Below are positions 1 through 6,577 of a stretch of DNA of 12,318 nt, piece after piece. A program made the position numbers and the translations under genes. How positions within the stretch are numbered: position 1 is the first letter of the stretch; the number at the start of each line of letters is the position of its first letter. The notes under the pieces are model-generated. The model was not told the origin of the DNA, did not search any database, and worked only from the letters and a program-made list of their open reading frames with translations. This stretch comes from JACCXJ01 sp050740695 (GTDB taxonomy: Bacteria; Pseudomonadota; Gammaproteobacteria; JACCXJ01): the NCBI GenBank assembly GCA_050740695.1, contig JBOIDR010000125.1, positions 1-12,318 on the forward strand, written 5' to 3'.

Positions 1-70
1 AATAGATACCTTCAAAACAACAATGAACAACACCGCCCCATCCGACATTCCTGTATATCCGTACTACGAG

Positions 71-119
71 TGTTCAACTAACGCTGGAACTTGGGTGTTC
101 AATTAACGGTGGAACTTTG
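71..119 (+). repeat. Imperfect 25-bp tandem repeat, possible IS21-type end
   Basis: Two adjacent copies, starting at 71 and 96, share TGTTCAA-TAACG-TGGAACTT with only a few mismatches (C/T and C/G changes). Each copy begins with TG. Families such as IS21 carry several short terminal repeats and begin with 5'-TG, so this could be one end of such an element. No istA or istB reading frame is visible beside it, so it would be an isolated or decayed end. The repeat itself is seen directly. The IS link is inference. Confidence 0.45.
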
Positions 120-123
120 CCCT

Positions 124-267
124 TTAGCGGCTGCGATATGGTCCTGCAATGCACACGTCCGAACATGGTTCGGCGGGTAGTCCGCTCGCGGCCAGGGCGT
201 CAGCCATCGTCTCGGCCTCCACTTCGGTGGCGTGGATCGCCGACGTGCGGCCGTCGTCGTAGACCAT
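124..267 (-). CDS. Small hypothetical protein (47 aa), coupled to upstream gene
   Basis: I do not recognise this protein. It runs from MVYDDGRTSA to AGPYRSR and is 47 residues long, mildly acidic, with an Ala/Glu-rich middle (ATEVEAETMADALAAS) that should form a helix, and two cysteines near the end (Cys36 and Cys40). Its ATG overlaps the TAA of the preceding minus-strand gene in the form TAATG, a classic arrangement for translational coupling, and this decided the start. The residue composition looks like real protein, not a shadow frame. No good independent Shine-Dalgarno lies directly before the ATG, which fits re-initiation. Small paired genes of this kind are common in prophages and plasmids, but a phage origin is only a guess. 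Confidence 0.5.
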   Translation of the reverse strand: MVYDDGRTSAIHATEVEAETMADALAASGLPAEPCSDVCIAGPYRSR

Positions 268-482
268 TATCCATCTGTTATTCCATGTCGTGTCTCCTTA
301 ATCTTGCGCACCTTTTCCAGCGCCTTCTGAGCGACGGTCGCAGGGTGAAGGAGTGGCTGGAGAGGTGTTATAGGTAACGCATCTTCTATAGGCCCAGGCA
401 GACAATACCAACCGTTCTCCTCGCACTGTCTGTAGTTGTCCTCATTCGCGTAGTATTCTAGCGCTTCAATTAAATCGTTCAT
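267..482 (-). CDS. Small hypothetical protein (71 aa), phage-like
   Basis: The protein starts MNDLIEALEYYANEDNY and ends with a basic helix (AQKALEKVRKIKETRHG). The frame is open further upstream to 731, but the ATG at 482 has an AGGAG eight bases before it and the sequence upstream reads as noise, so I chose this start. It is 71 aa: an acidic, aromatic N-terminal half (WYC at 25-27), a proline-rich centre (residues 30-47) and a lysine-rich C-terminal helix. There is no signal peptide or membrane segment. The N-terminus resembles small phage-encoded proteins that I cannot name with certainty. It overlaps the 47-aa gene by one base, and the two are probably co-transcribed. Codon use is less GC-biased than in the chromosomal genes to the right, suggesting transfer. 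Confidence 0.55.
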   Translation of the reverse strand: MNDLIEALEYYANEDNYRQCEENGWYCLPGPIEDALPITPLQPLLHPATVAQKALEKVRKIKETRHGITDG

Positions 483-554
483 GGTTATGGCTCCTAGTAA
501 AACGTCACTGGCAGGGCGCGTGCCCGCGCCATTCATTGGCGGTATGATTTCCCC

Positions 555-730
555 ATGCCTGATTATCGTCGCGTCCATGTGCCGGGTGGCACCTATTTCT
601 TCACCGTCAACACCTATCAGCGCCGTTCTCACCGATGCCGATGTGCGCTCGGCCCCGCGGGAAGCTATCGGGATGCTTCGTTTGGCCCACCCCGTTTGTG
701 GTCGAGGATGGGTGTTGCAACATCGAATCA
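555..730 (+). pseudogene. REP-associated tyrosine transposase (RayT) N-terminal remnant
   Basis: The reading frame opens MPDYRRVHVPGGTYFFTVNT, which matches the highly conserved start of REP-associated tyrosine transposases (Y1_Tnp/IS200-like HUH superfamily). After NTYQRR the frame shifts near 625 into LTDADVRSAPREAIGMLRLA, and again near 690, where HPFVVE and GWVL lie in two different frames. These are pieces that normally follow one another in the family. The catalytic HUH motif (usually PDHLH) is lost: after GWVL the text reads QHRIT. An intact gene is about 150-180 codons, so about one third remains. It lies downstream of amt in converging orientation. The identification comes from motif recognition. 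The frameshifts are read directly. Confidence 0.7.
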
Positions 731-806
731 CTCAACGGCGCTGGTCTCGGCGAATGAGTTGGCGCGGACAGGCGCCCCACGTTCGCTGGCAAACTCAGAG
801 AGTCGA

Positions 807-2108
807 CTATAAATTGTAGCCCTTCTCGTTGTGCAGCACGGTGTCGAGCCCCTCCATCTCCTCCTCCGCCGTCACACGCAACCCCACGAGCGCGTCGCTC
901 AACTTGAGCAGGACAAACGTGACTACCGAAGACCACACCGCCGTGGCGAGCACCCCGGTGAGCTGCACCCGAGCCTGGTCGCCCATGGTCACCCCTTCGG
1001 GATAACCCACGCCGCCGAAATAGTCCGCTGCGAACACCCCGGTGAGCGTCGTGCCGAGCGCGCCGCCGATCCCGTGCACCGGGAACACGTCGAGCGAGTC
1101 GTCCACGCGCAGAGAGCGCTTCATGACGTTGGTGGCGATGAAGCACAGGACGCCGGCGGCGGCGCCGATCGCGAGCGCACCCAGCGGGCCCACGAAGCCC
1201 GAAGCCGGTGTGATCGTGCCGAGCCCAGCGACCATGCCGGTCACGATGCCGAGCACAGAGGGCTTGCGGTAGCGCGCCCATTCGCAGAACATCCAGGCGA
1301 GCGACCCCGTGGCCGCGCCGATGTGTGTCACGAGCATCGCCATCCCCGCGGCACCGTCGGCCGCAAGCGCACTACCGGCGTTGAACCCAAACCAGCCCAC
1401 CCAGAGCATGCACGCGCCGGTTACGGTCATGGCGAGGTTGTGCGGTGGCATAGGGGTTTCCGGAAAGCCCTTACGCCGGCCCAGCACCAGCGCGGCGACC
1501 AGCGCCGCCACGCCTGCGTTCAGGTGTACAACGGTGCCGCCAGCGAAATCCATGATGCCCATCTCCTGCAGCCAGCCGCCGCCCCACACCCAGTGCGCGA
1601 TCGGCGCGTAGACCAAGAGCACCCAGAGCAGGCTGAAGAGCAGCATGCCGGAGAACTTCACGCGCTCCGCGTACGCGCCGAGGACAAGCGCTGGCGTAAT
1701 GATGGCGAACGTCAGCTGGAACATCGCGAACACGGTCTCCGGAATAGAGCCCTTGAGCGTGCTCACGCCAATGCCGGATAGGACGGAGTTGGCGAACCCG
1801 CCATACCACTGGTTGTACGCGCCGCCGTCCCCGAACGCGAGGCTGTAGCCGACAATCAACCAGGCGAGCGTGACGATGCAAGTGATGGAGAAGCACTGCA
1901 TGAGAACAGACAGCACGTTCGTGGCGCGCACGAGCCCGGCGTAGAAGAGCGCCAACCCGGGGAGGGTCATGAACAGAACCAGTACCGAGGATGTGAGCAT
2001 CCACGCCGTATTCGCCGTGTTGAGTGCCGGCGGCTCGGCCGCCCCGGCGATCGACGCGTGGATCAGCAACGAAATTAGCAGCGCTTTCTTGAGCTTATGT
2101 GTCGTCAT
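807..2108 (-). CDS. amt: Ammonium transporter, Amt family
   Basis: This is an inner-membrane channel for ammonium uptake. At 433 aa it is full length, with a cleavable signal peptide (about residues 1-23, ending IAGAA) followed by about eleven membrane helices. Family hallmarks are present: DFAGGTVVH holds Asp187 and the first pore His195, VHGIGG holds the second pore His345, and GWFGFNAGS (Trp239, Phe242) and Phe134 match the outer aromatic gate. The C-terminal tail LRVTAEEEMEGLD matches the conserved cytoplasmic segment that contacts the PII protein GlnK. The frame extends to 2165, but the ATG at 2108 is preceded by GGGGAGGAG and gives a proper signal peptide. glnK, the usual operon partner, is not adjacent, so PII control would have to act from elsewhere. 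I saw no convincing sigma-54 promoter upstream. Confidence 0.95.
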   Translation of the reverse strand: MTTHKLKKALLISLLIHASIAGAAEPPALNTANTAWMLTSSVLVLFMTLPGLALFYAGLVRATNVLSVLMQCFSITCIVTLAWLIVGYSLAFGDGGAYNQWYGGFANSVLSGIGVSTLKGSIPETVFAMFQLTFAIITPALVLGAYAERVKFSGMLLFSLLWVLLVYAPIAHWVWGGGWLQEMGIMDFAGGTVVHLNAGVAALVAALVLGRRKGFPETPMPPHNLAMTVTGACMLWVGWFGFNAGSALAADGAAGMAMLVTHIGAATGSLAWMFCEWARYRKPSVLGIVTGMVAGLGTITPASGFVGPLGALAIGAAAGVLCFIATNVMKRSLRVDDSLDVFPVHGIGGALGTTLTGVFAADYFGGVGYPEGVTMGDQARVQLTGVLATAVWSSVVTFVLLKLSDALVGLRVTAEEEMEGLDTVLHNEKGYNL

Positions 2109-2872
2109 GGACTCCTCCCCTTGATGCTTGGCCGCCAATCTACTCCGCGGTGCGGCGAAACACAAAGCGCCCCGCTGGGAGGCGTGCTCGACGCGGCTTC
2201 GCCTGCCAACCGATGGCGGAGGACGATGACCTCCGACCCGCGCGAGGGGCTGCGATCATGCAAACCATGCGTCGGTACCGGGGAGAGCGGCCTCCATACA
2301 CGGTCGAGACCGGCACAGGGACTGAACGGCTGGGCCTGGTCCGAACGCGCGGGTAGCGGGCAAGTCCAGGTCATACACTCCGGTTGCTCGTCCCATCCTT
2401 GGAGGCCTTCGGTCTCATGATCGTGACGTGGGGGCCGGTCGGCCCGCTTGGCCTGCAGGATGGGCAGATGTCCCACGGGTGAGGATCAGGAAATCGTCAT
2501 CGGGCGGCCCGAGGGTACCGTCGGCGGGGTCGTAGGCGTTCCACCTGTCCCCGGTGATAGACCCGCAGCCACGGGGACGAGGCTCGCTTCCCCGCTGTGC
2601 AGCGTGAGGCCGCGCAGGATGCGCGCGGGCGCTTGGGCGAGCGCCGGCAGCCGCACCGCGGCCTCGCAGACCTTGAGCGGGCGGCGGTGATGGCCCACCA
2701 GCAAGGCCACGTAACGTCGGGCTTGGGATCTGCGAGGCGCCCCGCAGCCGGACGCGGGGCTACCTGCGCATCGACAGCGCTCATCAGGGCGCTGAGGGGG
2801 GATGAAGAGGGGTCTACCCCATCACCGCCGTGGACTGCATGACCCAGTCTCGCACACACCACGCCATCCGCG
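2109..2872. other. Gene-poor interval upstream of amt
   Basis: No credible gene is visible here. The open frames on both strands are Arg/Pro/Ser-rich GC artefacts without start signals. A minus-strand stretch around 2500-2710 (reading LLVGHHRRPLKVCEA and RILRGLTLHSGEA) looks more protein-like than its surroundings and could be eroded coding sequence, but I cannot assign it. The amt promoter must lie within the right-hand side of amt, just above 2108, but no clear -10/-35 or -24/-12 pair was found. Confidence 0.4.
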
Positions 2873-3170
2873 CAGCGTTATGCGATGCAAATCAAGACGT
2901 TCTGCACCGCACACCTCAACCCCTACCGCAACTTCCATCGGCCCTGCCTGTTCGCCGAGGACACCATCGATGCCAAGGGCAAAGGTAAAGATAAAGCTCC
3001 CCCAACGTCATGACGCTCCTGGAGAAGCCGGCCTCCGCTGGCCGATGCCGGCACCTTCTCAAAGCCGGGCACCACCCTGGCCCGACTCCCGGCCGAGGCT
3101 ACCCGACTGAGCGACCACTAGGTCGCCCAGCCGCTCAACGAAGCCAGGGGGCGCCCGTTCAATCCATCCA
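2873..3170 (+). pseudogene. Integrase-core transposase, C-terminal remnant
   Basis: From 2873 one frame reads QRYAMQIKTFCTAHLNPYRN followed by FHRPCLFAEDTIDAKGKGK. The NPY-NFHRPC-F segment followed by a DAKGK turn is typical of the region after the catalytic core in a group of rve-type (DDE) IS transposases. A stop falls at 3011. The text then resumes in another frame at 3010 (MTLLEK) and in a third from 3041 (ADAGTFSKPGTTLARLPAEA), crossing an in-frame TAG at 3119 before VAQPLNEARGRPF. In intact relatives these pieces are continuous (MTPYEKL, then LKPG-TL, then LNEAR-LF). The DDE catalytic core is absent. It is a dead IS fragment, and I cannot name the IS. Confidence 0.65.
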
Positions 3171-3311
3171 TCGCCGATCCCAGGGCGTTGCCGATGCCTC
3201 AGCTTCCCCTTCGTTCATGCCCCAACCTCTATTGGAATCGACTTCGGTCTGTTAAAGTATGCCGAGCGCCTTGCTACGAGCGAATAGGAAGGTGCCAGGA
3301 CGCCGGAAGGT

Positions 3312-3325
3312 GATATTGAAATATC
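3312..3325. repeat. Short palindrome before the small secreted gene
   Basis: GATATT-GA-AATATC forms 6-bp inverted arms directly before the AGGAG of the gene starting at 3342. It could be an operator half-site pair or could pair in the mRNA leader. It is AT-rich in a GC-rich setting. The function is unknown. Confidence 0.3.
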
Positions 3326-3341
3326 CGATAGGAGAACAAAG

Positions 3342-3605
3342 ATGAAATATATACCGTTGGCGGCACTCCTGCTATGCCAAACAATCGCGATAGGAGCCGA
3401 GGAGTTGCCAGCATTTAGAACCCAGGTGACTCCGTACAACGCACCACCAATCATTTTAGCCCAAGACGAAGAAGACGATCCGGATGATGAAGGAACAGAT
3501 GTCGAGGCAGCGTGCGAAGAGAACGCGACGAAAGCCGAATGCGAAGTGGCAGGGGGGTGTACGTGGACCGAGGAGGATGGGTGTGTCTCTGACGACGACG
3601 AATAG
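3342..3605 (+). CDS. Small secreted acidic protein with four cysteines (87 aa)
   Basis: I do not recognise a named family. An AGGAG lies seven bases before the ATG, so the start is well supported. Residues 1-18 (MKYIPLAALLLCQTIAIG) form a signal peptide. The mature part has a short linker rich in Pro and Thr (about 19-40), then a strongly acidic block (DEEDDPDDE, 42-50), then four cysteines at 58, 67, 73 and 81 in a C-x8-C-x5-C-x7-C pattern with a Trp (GGCTW), ending in SDDDE. An even number of cysteines in an exported protein suggests two disulfides in a tiny knotted domain. The acidic runs could bind Ca2+ or other cations, which is inference. It stands alone, with a palindrome before it and a perfect hairpin after it. 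Confidence 0.75.
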   Translation: MKYIPLAALLLCQTIAIGAEELPAFRTQVTPYNAPPIILAQDEEDDPDDEGTDVEAACEENATKAECEVAGGCTWTEEDGCVSDDDE

Positions 3606-3632
3606 TCTCTAAGGTTGCATGAATCCCCTTGC

Positions 3633-3660
3633 GCTCCCCCTTTTCAACAAAAGGGGGAGC
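3633..3660 (+). terminator. Perfect 12-bp hairpin after the small secreted gene
   Basis: GCTCCCCCTTTT (3633-3644), loop CAAC, AAAAGGGGGAGC (3649-3660): a perfect inverted repeat beginning 28 bases after the stop at 3605. There is no run of T after the stem on either strand (GTGGGGGGG follows on the plus strand), so intrinsic termination is possible but not typical. C5T4/A4G5 hairpins of this sort also occur as dispersed repeats or MITE-like elements in proteobacteria, which is an equally good reading. Confidence 0.5.
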
Positions 3661-3708
3661 AGTGGGGGGGTCCGCGATGGGCCTGGATTCCAACATGAGG
3701 AACGCACT

Positions 3709-3735
3709 GGCGTACGGCTAAAGTATTGGTACGCC
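3709..3735. repeat. Inverted repeat GGCGTAC / GTACGCC
   Basis: Perfect 7-bp arms at 3709-3715 and 3729-3735 enclose a 13-bp loop. The interval 3661-3891 around it holds no credible gene on either strand. It is the space between the small secreted gene and the end of the convergent retropepsin gene. The repeat may be a transcript-end structure for either gene. Confidence 0.3.
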
Positions 3736-3891
3736 CCTGTCTTATATGCGTCTCGCTTACAACGTCCGCTCTGCAAATCAGTCGTCCCGCCGGCGCTGCA
3801 GTCGGCGCGAGTAGAAAGGCAATACATCGTACCCCGCGTGCATACGATGCCCGGCCGGCACGACGCCTCTCGCCGGCTTGACACATAACGG

Positions 3892-4410
3892 TTATCGAAC
3901 GGTTGGGGCCTTTGGACACCTAGGAGAGGTCGTATTACGAAGCGCTGGGTCCAAGAGCAGCTTCTTGTGCATGAAAGTGCGCCCGATCAGCATGGCATAC
4001 ATGAAGCCATTGCGGTTGACGAGGTTGACCTGCACCTCTTCATAGACGTCCCCAAGGCATACGCCGAGCTTCACGACCGGCCGCCGCTGCCGTTTCCCGA
4101 AGCGCCGCTTGATCTTGGCCTCCCGGAGGCGCGGGCGCTCGAGCGCCAGGCTCTGACCGTCGCGGTTCACGATCCGGAAGCGCACCCAGGGCTCGCCCTT
4201 GCGCTCGAACTCTTCGATATCGCGTGCGTCGATGGAAGAGTGCTCGGCACCGGTATCGAGCTTGGCTTCGAGGATCATCTCGCCGGGGTAGATCTGGACC
4301 CGCTCGACCCACCCGACTACCGGCATCGTCAGCCCTGGCCGCGGTAGGGAAACGGCGCACAGGAGCAGGCAGAGGGCGAGGCGCATCGCCGGGTGGAGAA
4401 GCGTCGGCAT
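3892..4410 (-). CDS. Secreted retropepsin-like protein (RimB/PF05618-type)
   Basis: This predicted aspartic peptidase fold belongs to the group annotated as 'ATP-dependent zinc protease' (Pfam Zn_protease, PF05618), which includes RimB. The core motif is LDTGAEHSSIDA: Asp52 in D-T-G-A is the retropepsin-style active-site aspartate. The expected downstream pieces follow: VRFRIVNRDG, then a basic loop (KIKRRFGKRQRRPVV, 99-113), then VQVNLVNRNGFMYAMLIGR-F, the strand pair that closes the domain. Residues 9-28 (MRLALCLLLCAVSLPRPGLT) look like a signal peptide, so this is an exported version, unlike cytoplasmic RimB. I chose ATG 4410. A TTG at 4419 and an ATG at 4386 are alternatives, and none has a strong Shine-Dalgarno. 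It stands alone: the ATP-grasp ligase or transglutaminase partners often found with this family are not in the window. The substrate is unknown. Confidence 0.8.
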   Translation of the reverse strand: MPTLLHPAMRLALCLLLCAVSLPRPGLTMPVVGWVERVQIYPGEMILEAKLDTGAEHSSIDARDIEEFERKGEPWVRFRIVNRDGQSLALERPRLREAKIKRRFGKRQRRPVVKLGVCLGDVYEEVQVNLVNRNGFMYAMLIGRTFMHKKLLLDPALRNTTSPRCPKAPTVR

Positions 4411-4717
4411 ACATCTCAACGTTCTATGGCCGATAGCCAGGCCGTTCTACCAGGCAGGATCGCGTTCAAGCCGCCCGCGCGACGTTGACCCTTCGGAGCG
4501 TATTTCATACCCTACGGGTCTATTCATGAGGTCGGGAAGGGGGTGTCACGAGGATAAATTGCCGCACGGCCAGGCCCGCGGCAGGATTGTACGCCACGGT
4601 TTTTTCAGGCGCAGGGTGTCGGTTCGATATCGGTTATACCGGTAGACGAGGCGGCCGCTATGACCGGTGGAGGGGGTTTCCGTATTCGTGGGTAATCAGC
4701 TTGGGGGGTAATCAGCG
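4411..4717. promoter_or_regulatory. Divergent intergenic region upstream of glmS
   Basis: About 300 bp separates the divergent retropepsin gene and glmS, so both promoters should lie here. The region is locally AT-rich (TTTTTTC near 4600, TTATACC at 4634), but no matched -35/-10 pair is convincing. No TGTC-N10-GACA site of the kind bound by E. coli GlrR and no good -24/-12 pair were seen by eye. The location is inferred from gene orientation only. Confidence 0.35.
4690..4716 (+). repeat. Duplicated GGGTAATCAGC at the glmS ribosome site
   Basis: GGGTAATCAGC occurs at 4690-4700 and again at 4706-4716, a 16-bp period. The second copy is the end of the run of six G that serves as the glmS Shine-Dalgarno, nine bases before the ATG. 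This probably arose as a small tandem duplication, and it leaves two G-rich tracts before the start codon. Confidence 0.6.
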
Positions 4718-6550
4718 ATGTGCGGTATCGTCGGTGGCGTAGCGCAGCGCGACCTCATACCGATCCTCGTCGAGGGCCTGAAACGGCTCGAGTACCGCGG
4801 CTACGATTCGGCCGGGATCGCGATCGTCGGTGGCCGGAGCCGCCTGGAGCGGCTGCGGGTGCTCGGCAAGGTCGGCGCGCTCGAGGCGGCGCTTGCCCAG
4901 CATGCGCTGTCCGGCACCACCGGCATCGCGCACACGCGCTGGGCAACGCACGGGGAACCGAGCACCCGCAACGCCCACCCTCACGTGTCGCGCGACGCCG
5001 TGGCGGTGGTCCACAACGGGATCATCGAGAACCACGCGGCGCTACGTGCGCGCCAGAGAACGCTCGGCTACGATTTCACCTCCGAGACCGACACCGAGGT
5101 CGCGGTCCACCAGATCCATTTCCATCTCAAAGAGGGCAAGGACCTCTTGCGCGCCGTCCTGGACGCCCGGGCCGAGCTCGAGGGGGCCTATGCGCTCGGC
5201 GTGATCAGCACGCTGGAGCCCGGCCGCCTGGTGGCCGCGCGGCGCGGCAGCCCGCTCGTCATCGGGATCGGGATCGGCGAGCACTTCATCGCCTCCGACG
5301 TCTTCGCGCTCCTGCCGGTGACGCAGCGTTTCATCCATCTGGAAGAGGGCGATGTCGCCGATCTACGCCGGGAGTCGGTCGAGATCTACGACCTCCATGA
5401 GCAGCGCGTCGAACGCCCGGTATCGATCTCGAGCCTGTCGGCGGACGCGGCGGACAAGGCCGGCTACCGGCATTACATGCAGAAGGAGATCTTCACCCAG
5501 GCACGGGCCGTGGCCGACACCCTGGAGGGTCGTGTGCTCGCCGGGCACGTCGTCGAGGACGCCTTCGGATTTGCCGCGCCCGGCGTGTTCGATCGGGTGC
5601 GGGCCATCCAGATCGTGGCGTGTGGGACGAGCTACCATGCCGGACTCGTGGCGCGCTACTGGATGGAGGCGGTGGCCGGCGTCCCGTGCAACGTCGAGGT
5701 AGCCAGCGAGTTTCGTTACCGCCGGCAGGTGGTCCTGCCCGGTACGTTGATCGTGGCGATCTCCCAGTCGGGCGAGACCGCCGATACGCTCGCGGCATTG
5801 CGCGAGGCCAGGACCCTCGGCTATGCCGCGACGCTCGCCATGTGCAATGTGCCGGAGAGCTCCTTGACGCGCGAAGCGGACCTGGTATTCCTGACCCGCG
5901 CCGGTCCCGAGATCGGAGTAGCCTCGACCAAGGCCTTCACGACCCAGCTCACGGCCCTCTTGATGCTGGTGATCGCGCTCGGCCGGCGCTATGGGATCGG
6001 CACGGCCGCCGAGAGCTCGCTGGTGGCGAAGCTCGAAAGCGTACCGGGGCTGCTCGGTCTGGTGCTCCAGTCGGACGAGCGGATCCGGCGCCTCGCGGAG
6101 CAGTTCGCGGACAAGCATCACACCCTGTACCTCGGGCGCGGCGCCATGTACCCGGTGGCCATGGAGGGGGCCTTGAAGCTCAAGGAGATCTCCTATATCC
6201 ATGCCGAGGCCTACCCGGCCGGGGAACTCAAGCACGGCCCGCTGGCGCTCGTGGATGAGGACATGCCGGTCATCGCGGTGGCGCCGAACAACGCGCTCCT
6301 GGAAAAGCTCAAGTCCAACCTCGAAGAGGTGCGGGCGCGCGGCGGCAGGCTCTTCGTCTTCGCCGATCCAAGCGTCGAGATGAAGGCCTCGCCCGGCGTC
6401 GAGGTCGTCGAGGTGCCTCCGGTCGGGGACCTGATCGCCCCCATCCTCTATACTGTGCCCTTGCAGCTCCTGGCCTACCATGTGGCCGTGCTCAAAGGGG
6501 CGGATGTGGATCAGCCGCGCAACCTCGCGAAGTCGGTCACCGTCGAGTAG
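4718..6550 (+). CDS. glmS: Glucosamine-6-phosphate synthase (isomerizing)
   Basis: It makes glucosamine-6-phosphate from fructose-6-phosphate and glutamine in the cytosol, the entry step to UDP-GlcNAc for peptidoglycan and LPS. At 610 aa it is standard length. The N-terminal class II glutaminase domain (about 1-220) starts MCGIVGG, so Cys2 becomes the nucleophile after Met removal. RLEYRGYDSAG, the glutamine-binding HTRWATHGEP (72-81) and HNGIIEN (99-105) are all present. Two SIS domains follow: SIS1 with CGTSYHAG (302-309) and SQSGETADT (349-357), and SIS2 with LGRGAMYPVAMEGALKLKE (472-490) and AYPAGELKHGP. The tail DQPRNLAKSVTVE is the conserved C-terminus that carries the catalytic lysine and seals the sugar site. 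A G-rich ribosome site lies nine bases upstream. It is the first gene of a likely operon, and the next gene starts 27 bases after its stop. glmU, a frequent neighbour, is not here. Confidence 0.98.
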   Translation: MCGIVGGVAQRDLIPILVEGLKRLEYRGYDSAGIAIVGGRSRLERLRVLGKVGALEAALAQHALSGTTGIAHTRWATHGEPSTRNAHPHVSRDAVAVVHNGIIENHAALRARQRTLGYDFTSETDTEVAVHQIHFHLKEGKDLLRAVLDARAELEGAYALGVISTLEPGRLVAARRGSPLVIGIGIGEHFIASDVFALLPVTQRFIHLEEGDVADLRRESVEIYDLHEQRVERPVSISSLSADAADKAGYRHYMQKEIFTQARAVADTLEGRVLAGHVVEDAFGFAAPGVFDRVRAIQIVACGTSYHAGLVARYWMEAVAGVPCNVEVASEFRYRRQVVLPGTLIVAISQSGETADTLAALREARTLGYAATLAMCNVPESSLTREADLVFLTRAGPEIGVASTKAFTTQLTALLMLVIALGRRYGIGTAAESSLVAKLESVPGLLGLVLQSDERIRRLAEQFADKHHTLYLGRGAMYPVAMEGALKLKEISYIHAEAYPAGELKHGPLALVDEDMPVIAVAPNNALLEKLKSNLEEVRARGGRLFVFADPSVEMKASPGVEVVEVPPVGDLIAPILYTVPLQLLAYHVAVLKGADVDQPRNLAKSVTVE

Positions 6551-6577
6551 ATCACCGAACAAGCCACCGGAGCCTCG

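Noticed and set aside
831..1781. 316-codon plus-strand open frame
   Set aside because: It lies wholly antisense to amt, is His/Arg/Glu-rich with no domain, and has no start signal: a GC-rich shadow.
2109..2300. Sigma-54 promoter for amt
   Set aside because: TTGGCAGG and other partial matches do not give GG and GC elements at the required spacing.
2486..2862. Minus-strand open frames of 74 and 121 codons
   Set aside because: Arg/Pro/Ala-rich with no ribosome site. One stretch looks mildly protein-like but matches no family I can name.
3878..3883. TTGACA as a -35 promoter box
   Set aside because: There is no -10 box at proper spacing on the plus strand and only a convergent gene end downstream.
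4420..4717. glmS ribozyme riboswitch
   Set aside because: The ribozyme is known from Gram-positive glmS leaders. No matching core or pseudoknot is visible, and the lineage is proteobacterial.
5363..6562. 399-codon minus-strand open frame opposite glmS
   Set aside because: Glu/Asp/Arg/Gly/His-rich with the typical antisense composition of high-GC genes; glmS is certain on the other strand.
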